Source: JACVRW01 sp963771715
Lineage (GTDB): Bacteria > Actinomycetota > Thermoleophilia > Solirubrobacterales > Thermoleophilaceae
Direction: 5' to 3'
Length of the DNA: 64,000 nt
NCBI GenBank assembly: GCA_963771715.1
Contig: CAVYUQ010000023.1
Span: 1 to 64,000 of the forward strand
The first letter of the stretch is position 1. The number at the start of each line of letters is the position of its first letter. The translations under genes were made by a program, and so were the position numbers. This document shows, in pieces, positions 22,294 through 30,247 of the stretch. The notes beneath the pieces are model-generated. The model did no database searches. It saw only the letters and a program-made list of their open reading frames with translations, and had not been told where the DNA came from.

Positions 22294-22667
22294 CGCGCCG
22301 CCAGCAGGAAGCGCACCAGCGAGTCGAGCTCGCGCGCGTTCATGCGGTTGCCGAAGTCCGCGGGCATCACGTCGAAGCCCTCCGCGTCGGGTGGCGGATC
22401 CGTGATCTGCGCGATCAGCGACGCGCGCGTGTGCCCCCCGAGGCGCTCGTCGAGGTTCGGGCCGATGCTGCCCGCTGAGCCTGCCGCGGCGAGCGTGTGG
22501 CAGCTGCCGCAGCCCATGCGCAGGAAGACGGCGCGGCCGGACTCGTGGTCCGTCGGCGCGCCGGCGGTCGCCGGCGCGGCCGAGCCATCCCGGATCCCCA
22601 CGCCCAGCGCCACCACCGCGAACGCCAGCGCGGCCGCTCCGAGACCCGAGGCGAGCGCCTCCTTCAT
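22290..22667 (-). CDS. Membrane-anchored class I cytochrome c
   Basis: This is a 125-residue monohaem cytochrome c exported by an N-terminal hydrophobic anchor (about residues 5-30). The haem motif is RMGCGSCHTLAAAGSAG. The distal methionine is probably in FDVMPADFGNRM, and the C-terminal helix is ARELDSLVRFLLAAR. The domain closely resembles the one fused to CoxB at 28.1 kb (IMPQDFGTKLS), so it may donate electrons to the same oxidase. The start overlaps the stop of the upstream YtkA-like gene (ATGA). It converges with the VOC gene, their ends overlapping by four bases. Confidence 0.88.
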   Translation of the reverse strand: MKEALASGLGAAALAFAVVALGVGIRDGSAAPATAGAPTDHESGRAVFLRMGCGSCHTLAAAGSAGSIGPNLDERLGGHTRASLIAQITDPPPDAEGFDVMPADFGNRMNARELDSLVRFLLAAR

Positions 22668-23209
22668 CCCTCCGCTGGCTTCGGCTCGCCCCGCCGCCGG
22701 AGCACCGTCGTGACGGCCGCTGCGATCAGCCCGGCTCCGAAGGCGATCCCGAGCGCCCCGGCCAGCGTGACGCCGTCGCCCTGGTCGGGCGGCCGCGGCG
22801 TCCGCGCCGTCGCCGCGGCGGGCGTGGCGCCCGCGCCTGCGGCTCCGATCCGCACGCTGCCCAGCTCGTGCACCTGCGAGAAGTCGTCGTCCACCGAGTA
22901 GGCCCACTCGCCCGCGGCCGGGAACACAACCCGCGCCCGGTACACGCCGGGGCGCTCGGTGGGCCTCGCCACGAAGGCCTGCTGCGTCCCGCCGCTCGCC
23001 GCCTCGACCAGGACCTTCGGCTCGACGCCCTCCAGCGGGGTGCGCCCGTGCTGGAGCACGGTGAGGTCGACGACCCATTCCTCGCCGGGGCGCACGCCGT
23101 CCGGCAGCGAGCTGAGTCCGACGGTGGCCCACCCGCCCGCGAGGCTGGTGGCCGGCGCTATTAGTGCAGCCGCGAGCGCCGCCGCGGCGACCAGCGTGAA
23201 TCGGCTCAT
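22664..23209 (-). CDS. YtkA/FixH-like secreted domain protein with C-terminal anchor
   Basis: This is a 181-residue exported protein. It has a signal peptide (residues 1-25, ending near PATSLAGG) and an Ig-like domain with WVVDLTVLQHGRTPLEGVEP and ARVVFPAAGEWAYSVDDDF. A low-complexity Ala/Thr/Pro linker and one C-terminal membrane helix (GALGIAFGAGLIAAAVTTVL) followed by basic residues complete it. The domain pattern matches YtkA/FixH-like proteins, often linked to copper or oxidase maturation. Pairing with cytochrome c fits that, but a function is inference. I use the ATG at 23209 because the longer frame would precede the signal peptide. Confidence 0.72.
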   Translation of the reverse strand: MSRFTLVAAAALAAALIAPATSLAGGWATVGLSSLPDGVRPGEEWVVDLTVLQHGRTPLEGVEPKVLVEAASGGTQQAFVARPTERPGVYRARVVFPAAGEWAYSVDDDFSQVHELGSVRIGAAGAGATPAAATARTPRPPDQGDGVTLAGALGIAFGAGLIAAAVTTVLRRRGEPKPAEG

Positions 23210-23257
23210 GCCCTCTCTACACCCGTCAGCGAGGCGAGGTTCCCGCAATGGACCCGG

Positions 23258-23878
23258 TTGCGGCGCGGCCTCGTAGTCCGGAATGACGTGCAGCTCGCCA
23301 CCCAAATCGCGCTCGGGCTAGCGATGGCCGCGTCGGGACTCCAGGTGCACTGGCACCACTCGACCGCGCTCGGCACGCACACGGCCGGGCGGCTCGAGCA
23401 CGGCGTGCGCCTTCCAGCCGAGGGCCGCACGTTCTTCACATGGGACCCGGTGCTGCGGCGCTCGCCCAACCGCGACTGGCGGCGCTGGGGCACCGACCGA
23501 CTCGTGCGCGTGGTGCTCGACGTGGCGCGCGCCTACCACGCGGCCCACCCCCGCGCGCCGCGGATGGCGATCGGCGACCTGAGCCGTCCTCACGGCGGCG
23601 ACTTCGGGCCCCGGTTCGGCTACATCGGGCACGCGAGCCACCAGAACGGGCTGGACGTGGACGTCTACTACCCCCGCGCGGACGAGCGCGAGCTCGCGCC
23701 CCGGGACGCGAGCGAGATCGACCGGCGCCTCTCGCAGGAGCTCGTGGACCGCTTTCTCGCCGCGGGCGCGGAGGTGATCTTCGTGGGGCCGAACACCGGC
23801 CTCGGCGGTCCGCCCGGGCGCGTGCAGCCGCTCACGCACCACGACAACCACCTGCACGTGCGGCTAGGTCAGGAGTGA
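23258..23878 (+). CDS. Penicillin-insensitive murein endopeptidase (MepA)-like, LAS family
   Basis: This is a 206-residue zinc peptidase-like protein expected to act on peptidoglycan cross-links outside the membrane. LAS-fold zinc signatures are LSRPHGGDFGPRFG, then GHASHQNGLDVDVYYPR, and the C-terminal THHDNHLHVRLG. The upstream segment TWDPVLRRSPNRDWRRWG is typical of actinobacterial MepA-like proteins. The N-terminus has a hydrophobic stretch (ALGLAMAASGLQVHW) that could be a signal or anchor. The start is uncertain between TTG at 23258 and GTG at 23288. It is divergent from the YtkA-like gene and overlaps the next gene's 3' end by 15 bases. Confidence 0.8.
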   Translation: MRRGLVVRNDVQLATQIALGLAMAASGLQVHWHHSTALGTHTAGRLEHGVRLPAEGRTFFTWDPVLRRSPNRDWRRWGTDRLVRVVLDVARAYHAAHPRAPRMAIGDLSRPHGGDFGPRFGYIGHASHQNGLDVDVYYPRADERELAPRDASEIDRRLSQELVDRFLAAGAEVIFVGPNTGLGGPPGRVQPLTHHDNHLHVRLGQE

Positions 23879-24241
23879 GTAGAGCCCGAAGCGCAGCGTG
23901 GGCAGGAAGGCCAGCGCCAGGTTCAAGACGGCGAGCGCGATAAAGAGGTTGCGCTGGCCGATCTGCCCGTTCCGGTGCCGGTCCTGGGCGCCGATCGCCG
24001 CCATGATCAGGGCGAGGAACGGACTCAGGAGGGTGGCCAGCAGCACGAGGGCCACCAGCGCGAAGTGAGCGTCGAGGCCCAGAGGCAACCGTCGAGCCGG
24101 GCGCGGCACATGCGGCAAGTCGATGCGCCGCTCGTCGAGCTGGCGGCGGTGCTGCTCGAGATCGGTGCCGCAGATCGCGCAGCCCGCAGCGAAGACGCTG
24201 ACCGGCTCACCGCAACCAGGACACTTCGTCGCCCGCTTCAC
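23864..24241 (-). CDS. Zinc-ribbon membrane protein
   Basis: This is a 125-residue protein. Two CxxC pairs near the start (KCPGCGEPV and GCAICGTDL) form a probable zinc ribbon. A charged linker follows, then two hydrophobic segments (HFALVALVLLATLLSPFLAL and LFIALAVLNLALAFLPTL). I selected the GTG at 24241, directly before KRATKCPGC; the longer frame adds Arg-rich sequence with no coding signal. The family is not recognised. It follows an uncharacterised small gene on the same strand. Confidence 0.65.
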   Translation of the reverse strand: MKRATKCPGCGEPVSVFAAGCAICGTDLEQHRRQLDERRIDLPHVPRPARRLPLGLDAHFALVALVLLATLLSPFLALIMAAIGAQDRHRNGQIGQRNLFIALAVLNLALAFLPTLRFGLYSLLT

Positions 24242-24272
24242 GGGCAGCAGGGTAGCCGCAGGACGCACGCGC

Positions 24273-24614
24273 TCATCCGCGCGCGAGCCGCGGCCTCGGC
24301 GGCTGCGCGAACAGGCGCCAGAGGCCGGCCTCCGGGATGCGCTCGACCGCCAGCCCGGCGGCGAGGCAGTCCGCCTCCAGCATCGAGACGAGCCGCGGCT
24401 CCGGCGGGAAGCGGCTGATCGCCACGACGGTGCGGACGCGCACGGCCACGGGGCGTTCCTCGATCCAGAGCACCACCAGCGGCGGCACGAGCACGGGCGT
24501 GCCCGAGCGTGGGTCGCTGGTCTGGGCCGCCTCCCGCAGCTCCACCTCGAGCGGACCACGGCTCAGGGGCCTTGCCTGCAGGAATGCCTGCACCGCCCGC
24601 CGTTCGCCGATCAC
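24273..24614 (-). CDS. Hypothetical protein
   Basis: This 113-residue protein is not recognised. It has a predicted alpha/beta pattern: RAVQAFLQARPLSRGPLEVE, a hydrophobic strand VLVPPLVVLWIEERPVAVRV, and a C-terminal ADCLAAGLAVERIPEAGLWR. The GTG at 24614 is preceded by GGAGAGAG, which supports this start over an upstream ATG at 24656. It is divergent from galactokinase and 31 bases upstream of the zinc-ribbon gene, so the two may be co-transcribed. Confidence 0.55.
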   Translation of the reverse strand: MIGERRAVQAFLQARPLSRGPLEVELREAAQTSDPRSGTPVLVPPLVVLWIEERPVAVRVRTVVAISRFPPEPRLVSMLEADCLAAGLAVERIPEAGLWRLFAQPPRPRLARG

Positions 24615-24755
24615 GCTCTCTCCAGTCCCTTTCCGTAGCCGCCGCGCACCCTCCATAGCGCACGAACCCGCCAGTCGAAGGTAGGTGCGATTGCTGACCC
24701 GCGCCACTCCACAATCCGTCCATGGACGTGCCCCCGAGCACGTAGGGTGACGTCC

Positions 24756-25733
24756 ATGAACCCGCACGGGATCAGGGCTTTCGCGCCTGGACGCGTGAAC
24801 CTGATCGGCGAGCACACCGACTACAACGACGGCCTCTGCCTGCCCTTCGCAATCGATCGAGGGGTCACGGTGACGGCGGAATTGCACGACGGCGGCGAGC
24901 TGCTGGCGCCGGACCTCGCGGGCGACGACCGCTTCCTGCGGGGCGCCGTCGCGGAGCTGGGCCGCAGCGGCGTGGAGGTGCCCGGCTGCACGCTCGGGAT
25001 CACGAGCGACCTTCCCCAGGGCGCGGGGCTCGCCTCGTCGGCGGCGCTGTGCGTGGCGCTGTCGCTGGCGCTCTGCGGGGTCGCCGGGGCGGAGCCGCCG
25101 CGGCCGGTGCGGCTCGCGCGGCTGTGCTCGAGGATCGAGAGCGAGTGGGCGGGCCAGGAGACCGGCCTGCTCGACCAGCTCGCCTCGCTGCTCGGCGAGA
25201 AGGGGCGCGCCGTGCGCCTGGACATGCGCACGCTCGAGGCACGTGCCGTCGAGCTGGACCTCCACGGCCACACGCTGGCCACGCTCGACTCCGGCGCGTC
25301 ACGGAGCCTGGCCGAGTCGGGATACAACGAGCGCCGCGACGAGTGCCGGCGTGCCGTCGAGCTGCTCGGCCTCGAGTCGCTGCGCGACGCCGACGACGGC
25401 GCGGACCTGCCCGCGCCGCTCGACCGCCGCGTGCGCCACGTGATCGGCGAGAACGAGCGGGTGGACGCCGCGGTGGCGGCGCTCGCCGCCGGTGACCTTC
25501 ACGCGCTCGGCGAGCTGCTGAACGCCTCGCACGCGAGCCTGCGCGACGACTACGAGGTGTCCGTCCCGGAGGTCGAGCGCGCGGTCGAGGCGTGCAGGGA
25601 CGCGGGCGCGCTCGGGGTGCGCATCATGGGCGGCGGCTTCGGCGGCTCAGTGCTCGCTCTGTTCCCGCCAGGCGCCGCGCTGCCGGAGCGAGCGATCGCT
25701 GTGCGCCCGGGTCCTGGCGCCCGATTTCTCTAG
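24756..25733 (+). CDS. galK: Galactokinase (GHMP kinase)
   Basis: This GHMP-family kinase phosphorylates galactose at C1 in the Leloir pathway. The galactokinase signature GRVNLIGEHTDYNDG is at residues 12-26. The ATP loop is LPQGAGLASSAALCVA, and the C-terminal motif is GVRIMGGGFGGSVLAL. It is 325 residues, somewhat shorter than E. coli GalK (about 380), with shortening in the middle. I prefer the ATG at 24756, with GGGTGA upstream, over an overlapping GTG at 24747. No galT or galE neighbours are present, so the rest of the pathway must be elsewhere. Confidence 0.9.
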   Translation: MNPHGIRAFAPGRVNLIGEHTDYNDGLCLPFAIDRGVTVTAELHDGGELLAPDLAGDDRFLRGAVAELGRSGVEVPGCTLGITSDLPQGAGLASSAALCVALSLALCGVAGAEPPRPVRLARLCSRIESEWAGQETGLLDQLASLLGEKGRAVRLDMRTLEARAVELDLHGHTLATLDSGASRSLAESGYNERRDECRRAVELLGLESLRDADDGADLPAPLDRRVRHVIGENERVDAAVAALAAGDLHALGELLNASHASLRDDYEVSVPEVERAVEACRDAGALGVRIMGGGFGGSVLALFPPGAALPERAIAVRPGPGARFL

Positions 25734-25751
25734 CTGCTAAAACCACCACCC

Positions 25752-25856
25752 GTGGATCGAGGCCTCGCCTACAAGAACCTGCGCACCGGGCTGATCGCCG
25801 GCGCTATCGCCGTGATCGTCTTCGCACTCGCCTGGGTAGTGGGCCTGATCTACTGA
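25752..25856 (+). CDS. 34-residue single-TM protein
   Basis: A GTG at 25752 opens a 34-codon frame beginning VDRGLAYKNLRTGLIAGAI and continuing with one hydrophobic helix ending in WVVGLIY. Its stop overlaps the ATG of the oxidase subunit IV-like gene (TGATG), which strongly suggests a real, co-translated micro-protein. A comparable 36-residue single-TM protein follows coxC at 31655. Both could be accessory haem-copper oxidase subunits, but this is inference from size, topology and position. Confidence 0.6.
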   Translation: MDRGLAYKNLRTGLIAGAIAVIVFALAWVVGLIY

Positions 25857-26092
25857 TGGCCGAGGAGGTCCACGTCACCGACCCGTCGGCCGACGAGCCC
25901 GGCGAGATCGTCCACCTCCCCGGCCCCTCCTACCTCCCCGTGGCCACCGCTTTCGGCCTGACGATCGCGATCATCGGCGTGGTCCTCTCCTGGATCATCG
26001 TGGCGATCGGCGTAGTGATCGCATTGGTGGCGATCGTCCGCTGGATCGGCGAGACGCGCGAGGAGATCTCGGAGCTACCGCTGGAGCATTAG
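25856..26092 (+). CDS. Cytochrome c oxidase subunit IV-like protein
   Basis: This is a 78-residue protein with an N-terminal EIVHLPGPSYLPVATAFGL segment, two closely spaced membrane helices (about residues 28-48 and 50-64), and a C-terminal WIGETREEISELPLEH tail. This pattern matches the small subunit IV of actinobacterial aa3/caa3 oxidases. It is separated from coxBAC by the repeat region, a CBS gene and an AraC-type gene, about 1.2 kb. The ATG overlaps the stop of the 34-residue TM protein. Assignment rests on motif recognition and proximity to the oxidase operon. Confidence 0.72.
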   Translation: MAEEVHVTDPSADEPGEIVHLPGPSYLPVATAFGLTIAIIGVVLSWIIVAIGVVIALVAIVRWIGETREEISELPLEH

Positions 26093-26175
26093 GGGGCGCT
26101 GCCGCGGCGCTCCGCTCACGCCGGATGGGTGCCCGCCGCGCCTACGACAGCAGCGGTGAAGGGGTCGATTTCCGT

Positions 26176-26362
26176 CGACCGTCCTGTTCTGGGGTTGGTA
26201 TCCAAGCCCTAGGCAGGACGGTCGATTTCCTCGGTGCTCTACGCCTCGCTGCCCGCGGCGTCGCGCGGCGACCGTCCTGTTCTGGGGTTGGTATCCAACC
26301 CCTAGGCAGGACGGTCGATCTTCTTCGGTGCTCTACGCCTCGCTGCCGGCGGCGTCTCGCGG
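26176..26362. repeat. Two tandem 93-94 bp units, each with a long hairpin
   Basis: Unit 1 is 26176-26268 and unit 2 is 26269-26362. Each begins with a 49-base inverted repeat: outer arms CGACCGTCCTG and CAGGACGGTCG, and inner arms GGGGTTGG and CCAACCCC around a TAT loop (unit 1 has one inner mismatch). Each unit then carries the last codons of the CBS gene on the minus strand (RDAAGSEA and stop). Only unit 2 is attached to the intact gene. A partial third copy (GGTCGATTTCC) precedes unit 1 at about 26163. The hairpins may terminate CBS transcription or form a small mobile palindrome. Confidence 0.85.
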
Positions 26363-26752
26363 CAGTGAGGAGGTGGCGCCGTCCTCGACCCAGCAGCGCA
26401 CGATGTCGCGCATCGAGAGCACGCCGACCATCTCGCCGCCGTCCACCACTACGAGGTGGCGGAAGCCGCCGGCGACCATCGCCTCGGCCGCTCGCTCGAG
26501 TGACCAGTCGGGCGCGGCGAAGGTGATCCTCGGGGACAGGTGGTCGCGCACCAGCTCCGTGTTCGGGTCCTGGCCGCTGCCGACCGACTGGAGCACGTCG
26601 CGCTCCGTGATGATCCCGGGGCCGGGCTGCTCGGGGTCGATCACGACCGCCGCGCCGACCTTCCGCTCGGCCATCGATCGCGCGGCGTCGTGCAGCGTGA
26701 CACCGGGGCTCACGGTCACCACCATGCTGCTCATCCCGGTCCGGACCTGCAT
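26333..26752 (-). CDS. CBS-domain-pair protein
   Basis: This is a 139-residue stand-alone CBS pair. Domain 1 is VSPGVTLHDAARSMAERKVG with IDPEQPGPGIITERDVL. Domain 2 is APDWSLERAAEAMVAGGFRH with VVDGGEMVGVLSMRDIV. Such proteins bind adenine nucleotides and often regulate partner proteins; no partner is evident. The C-terminal tail SSLPRDAAGSEA lies inside the tandem repeat, and its last eight codons are duplicated downstream at 26240-26265. It is divergent from the AraC-type gene at 26838. A second, longer CBS protein lies in the alr operon at 42.5 kb. Confidence 0.88.
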   Translation of the reverse strand: MQVRTGMSSMVVTVSPGVTLHDAARSMAERKVGAAVVIDPEQPGPGIITERDVLQSVGSGQDPNTELVRDHLSPRITFAAPDWSLERAAEAMVAGGFRHLVVVDGGEMVGVLSMRDIVRCWVEDGATSSLPRDAAGSEA

Positions 26753-26837
26753 GCAGCTTCCTCCTGAGCTAGTGACAATCGGCTCAAGTCAGCGTACCCG
26801 ATGATCCGAAAAGGGGCCGTCGCCGTATTTCGTCTTA

Positions 26838-27197
26838 GTGCGGGCCTCGACCGTGCAACGACGACGTGACCTGTACCGGGATGCGCTGGTGGTGATCGCG
26901 CGTCGCTACGGCGACGACGACCTCTCGCTCGCAAGCGTGGCGCGCGAGATCGCGACCTCGCGCCGCCAGCTCCAGCGCGCCTTCGCCGAGGCCGGCGGCA
27001 CGAGCTTCAGTCGCGAGCTTCAGCGGGTGCGGATGGCGCGCGCGGCCCAGCTCTTGCTGGACGGGTCGCTGGCCGTTCAGGACGTGGCCGCCGCGGTGGG
27101 CTACCGCCAGGCCGCGCAGTTCGCCAAGGTCTTCAGGCGCCACCAGGGCGTCCCTCCGTCGAGCTTTCGGCGGGGGGCGGGCCAGCTAGCCGCCTGA
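26838..27197 (+). CDS. AraC-type helix-turn-helix protein without sensor domain
   Basis: This is a 119-residue protein made almost only of the AraC double helix-turn-helix: LASVAREIATSRRQLQRAF, then LAVQDVAAAVGYRQAAQFAK and FRRHQGVPPSSFRR. It has no ligand-binding domain, so it may act constitutively or be controlled by its own level, like MarA/SoxS-type proteins. The GTG at 26838 is the start. It lies directly upstream of coxB (72 bases), which makes oxidase regulation plausible but untested. Confidence 0.8.
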   Translation: MRASTVQRRRDLYRDALVVIARRYGDDDLSLASVAREIATSRRQLQRAFAEAGGTSFSRELQRVRMARAAQLLLDGSLAVQDVAAAVGYRQAAQFAKVFRRHQGVPPSSFRRGAGQLAA

Positions 27198-27268
27198 GCC
27201 GCCGCGCGCAGCCATGCCCTTGTCTTGACTAGCCAATAAACTCGCGCGCCGTGACGGAGAGGGACCGC

Positions 27269-28333
27269 GTGGAGTCGGACGAGGCCAAGGGCCCGCCCGA
27301 GACTGATCCGAGGCTCGAGGGCGAGAAGCACCCGGTCGCCCGCATGATCGGGATCGGGGTGTTCGCGTCGCTGATCGGCATCGCGATCACGCTCTGGATC
27401 GACTGGTTCCCCGAGAACGCCGCGGGCGAGGCGGGCACCATCGACACGCTCTACGACGTCCTCCTGATCTGCTCGGTGCCGGTCTTCGTGCTCGTCATGA
27501 CGATCGCGATCTACTCGGTGGTCCGCTTCCGCGCCAAGCCGGGCGACATGGGTGACGGCGCGCCGATCCACGGCAACACCAGGCTCGAGATCATCTGGGT
27601 CACGATCCCGTTCATCATGGTCACGGCGCTCGCGATCTACGGCTGGGTCGTGCTCGACGACCTCGAGGCCAAGCAGAGGAACGAGATGGTCGTGAACGTG
27701 ACCGGCCAGCAGTTCACCTGGACCTTCGAGTACCCCTCGCAGAAGGTGAACAGCCCCGAGCTGGTCCTGCCGGTGGACCGCCCGATCGAGTTCAAGATCA
27801 AGACCAAGGACGTGATCCACTCGTTCTGGGTGCCGCAGTTCCGGCTGAAGTCGGACGCCGTCCCGGGCCTGACCACGACCATCCGCGTGACGCCCGACAA
27901 GCCCGGCCGCTACGAGGTCGTCTGCGCCGAGCTGTGCGGCATCGGGCACTCCACCATGCGCCAGTTCGTGCGCGTGCTGCCCGCCTCGGAGTTCGACAGC
28001 TGGGTGAGCAAGCAGCGCGAGGCCGCGGGCGGAGGCGGCGGTGGCGGAGGCGGCGAGCAGGCCGCCGCGCCTGACGGCGAGGCGCTGTTCACGGCGAACG
28101 GCTGTGAGGGCTGCCATACGCTGAAGGCGGCCGGTGCAACTGCAAAGGTCGGCCCCGACCTGGGCAAGCTCGGGGATGTGAAGGCGAACTTCCTCCGCAC
28201 CTCGATCGTGGACCCGAATGCCGACGTGACCAAGGGCTACAAGCCCGACATCATGCCGCAGGACTTCGGCACCAAGCTCTCCAAGGAGGAGATCGACGCA
28301 CTCGTGAAGTACCTTCTGGAGTCGCAGGAATGA
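27269..28333 (+). CDS. coxB: Cytochrome c oxidase subunit II with fused cytochrome c domain
   Basis: This subunit accepts electrons and passes them through CuA to subunit I. Two membrane helices lie at about residues 29-52 and 62-88. The cupredoxin domain contains FSVPQF-type context HSFWVPQFRLKSDAVPG and the CuA motif CAELCGIGHSTM (about residue 219). A Gly-rich linker leads to a C-terminal haem domain with GCEGCHTLKAAG and the Met ligand in IMPQDFGTKLS, making this caa3-type. I prefer GTG 27269 because GGAGAGGG precedes it by five bases; GTG 27251 is also in frame. The stop overlaps the coxA ATG. Confidence 0.95.
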   Translation: MESDEAKGPPETDPRLEGEKHPVARMIGIGVFASLIGIAITLWIDWFPENAAGEAGTIDTLYDVLLICSVPVFVLVMTIAIYSVVRFRAKPGDMGDGAPIHGNTRLEIIWVTIPFIMVTALAIYGWVVLDDLEAKQRNEMVVNVTGQQFTWTFEYPSQKVNSPELVLPVDRPIEFKIKTKDVIHSFWVPQFRLKSDAVPGLTTTIRVTPDKPGRYEVVCAELCGIGHSTMRQFVRVLPASEFDSWVSKQREAAGGGGGGGGGEQAAAPDGEALFTANGCEGCHTLKAAGATAKVGPDLGKLGDVKANFLRTSIVDPNADVTKGYKPDIMPQDFGTKLSKEEIDALVKYLLESQE

Positions 28334-30247
28334 CGCTCACGCAGAGGCTTCTCGCACCCGGCTGGTACCGCGCCTTCCTAGGCATGGCGCTGGGCTTCGG
28401 CCTCGGCATGGGCATCGTCGTCGCGGTCCGGGCGCTCTACGGCTGGGACCCGATCCTCAACTGGGACGCGATCATCACGGTCGGCGCGCTGATCGCCGCG
28501 CCGCTCGGCTACCTGATCGGGATCGGCTGCTTCGACTACTGGTTCCGCTGGGCCTCGGGCGCCCCGACCGTCCCCGAGGACCACTCGGGCCACGGCGCGT
28601 ACAGCTGGCGCGACTACTTCCGCGTGAACACCGATCACAAGGTGATCGGCATCCAGTACATCTGCACGACCTTCTTCTTCTTCATCGCCGGCGGCCTGAT
28701 GGCGATGCTGATGCGCGCGGAGCTCGCCCAGCCCGGCACGCAGTTCGTGGACCCGAACACGTTCAACGGGCTGTTCTCGGTCCACGCCTCGCTGATGATC
28801 TTCCTGTTCATCATCCCGGTCTTCGCCGGCATCGCGAACTACGTGATCCCGCTGATGATCGGCGCGCCGGACATGGCGTTCCCGCGCCTGAACGCGCTCT
28901 CGTACTGGATGCTGCCGGCGGCCGGCGTGATGATGCTGGCGTCCTACTTCGCCGAGGGCGGCGCGTTCGCCACCGGCTGGACCGCATACGCGCCGCTGTC
29001 GACCGAGACGCCGCTTGGCCAGCAGTTCTTCACGCTCGGCGTGCAGTTCGCGGGCGCCTCGTCGATCGCGACCGCGCTCAACTTCCTGGTCACGATCATC
29101 ACGATGCGCGCGCCGGGCCTGACCTTCTGGCGCATGCCGCTGCTCGTGTGGGCGAACTTCACCACCTCCCTGCTGGTGGTGATCGCCACCCCGTTCATCG
29201 CCGGCTCACAGTTCTTCGTGCTGCTCGACCGCACGCATCGGCACGCACTTCTTCGACCCGGCCGCGGGCGGCGACGTGCTGATGTACCAGCACGTCTTCT
29301 GGTTCTACTCGCACCCGGCGGTCTACATCATGATGCTGCCGGGCTTCGGGATCATCAGCGAGGTCATCTCGACCCACGCGCGCAAGCCGGTGTTCGGCTA
29401 CCGCATGATGGCGTTCTCGCTGGTGGCCATCGTGATCCTCGGGTTCACGGTCTGGGCGCACCACATGTTCGTGTCCGGCATGCAGAGCTGGATCCGCGTC
29501 CCGATGATGATCACCACGATGCTGATCGCGGTGCCGACCGGCATCAAGATCTTCTCCTGGCTCGCCACGCTCTGGAGAGGCGTGATCCATCTCCGAACGC
29601 CGATGCTGTTCGCGCTCGGCTTCCTCACGATGTTCACGCTGGGCGGGATCAGCGGCATCATGCTCGCCGTCGTGCCGTTCGACATCCACGTGTCGGACAC
29701 GTACTTCATCGTCGCCCACATCCACTACGTGCTGTTCGGCGGCTCCGTCTTCACGATCTTCGCCGGGATCTACCACTGGTTCCCGAAGATGACCGGCCGG
29801 ATGTACGACGAGTCGCTGGGCCGGATCCACTTCTGGCTGTCGTTCATCTTCTTCAACCTCACCTTCGGCCCGATGCACTTCGTGGGCATCGACGGGATGC
29901 CGAGGCGGGTGGCCGACTACGCCGACCAGTACGCCACCTGGAACGTGATCATCTCGATCTCGGCGTTCATCTTCGGCGCGTCGTTCCTGATCTTCCTCTA
30001 CAACATGATCGCCTCGTGGCGGCACGGCCCCGCCGCGGAGGGCAACCCCTGGCGAGCCCACTCGATCGAGTGGCAGGTGTCCTCGCCGCCGCCCGTGTTC
30101 AACTTCGACGAGATCCCGACCGTGGTCGGCGGCCCGTACGAGTACGGCGTGCCGGGAGCGGTGCACGCGGTGTTCAAGGAGAAGCAGCCGGCGGCCGTGC
30201 CCACGCCGGCCGGTGGAGGCGGGGCTCCTCCGCCGACTGAGCCATGA
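28330..30247 (+). CDS. coxA: Cytochrome c oxidase subunit I, A2-type (one-base frameshift)
   Basis: This is the haem-copper catalytic subunit, about 638 residues and about twelve helices plus two extra N-terminal ones. The haem a ligand lies in SVHASLMIFLF. The CuB/Tyr motif is FYSHPAVYIMMLPGFG (about residue 326), the paired CuB histidines are in VWAHHMFVSGM, and the haem ligands are in VAHIHYVLFGG. The Glu of A1-type enzymes (HPEVY) is replaced and YSHPAVY is present, which is the established A2-subfamily signature. The raw frame breaks after LLDRT; deleting the C at 29236 gives IGTHFFDPAAGGDVLMYQ and continuity. The stop overlaps the next ATG. Confidence 0.95.

Noticed and set aside
26176..26362. 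CRISPR-like array
   Set aside because: There are only two adjacent 93-bp units with no spacers, and they contain coding sequence of the CBS gene.
29221..29280. Programmed +1 frameshifting in coxA, glmS or zwf
   Set aside because: No conserved slippery site, stop codon or stimulatory structure is common to the break points, and unrelated genes are affected in the same way.
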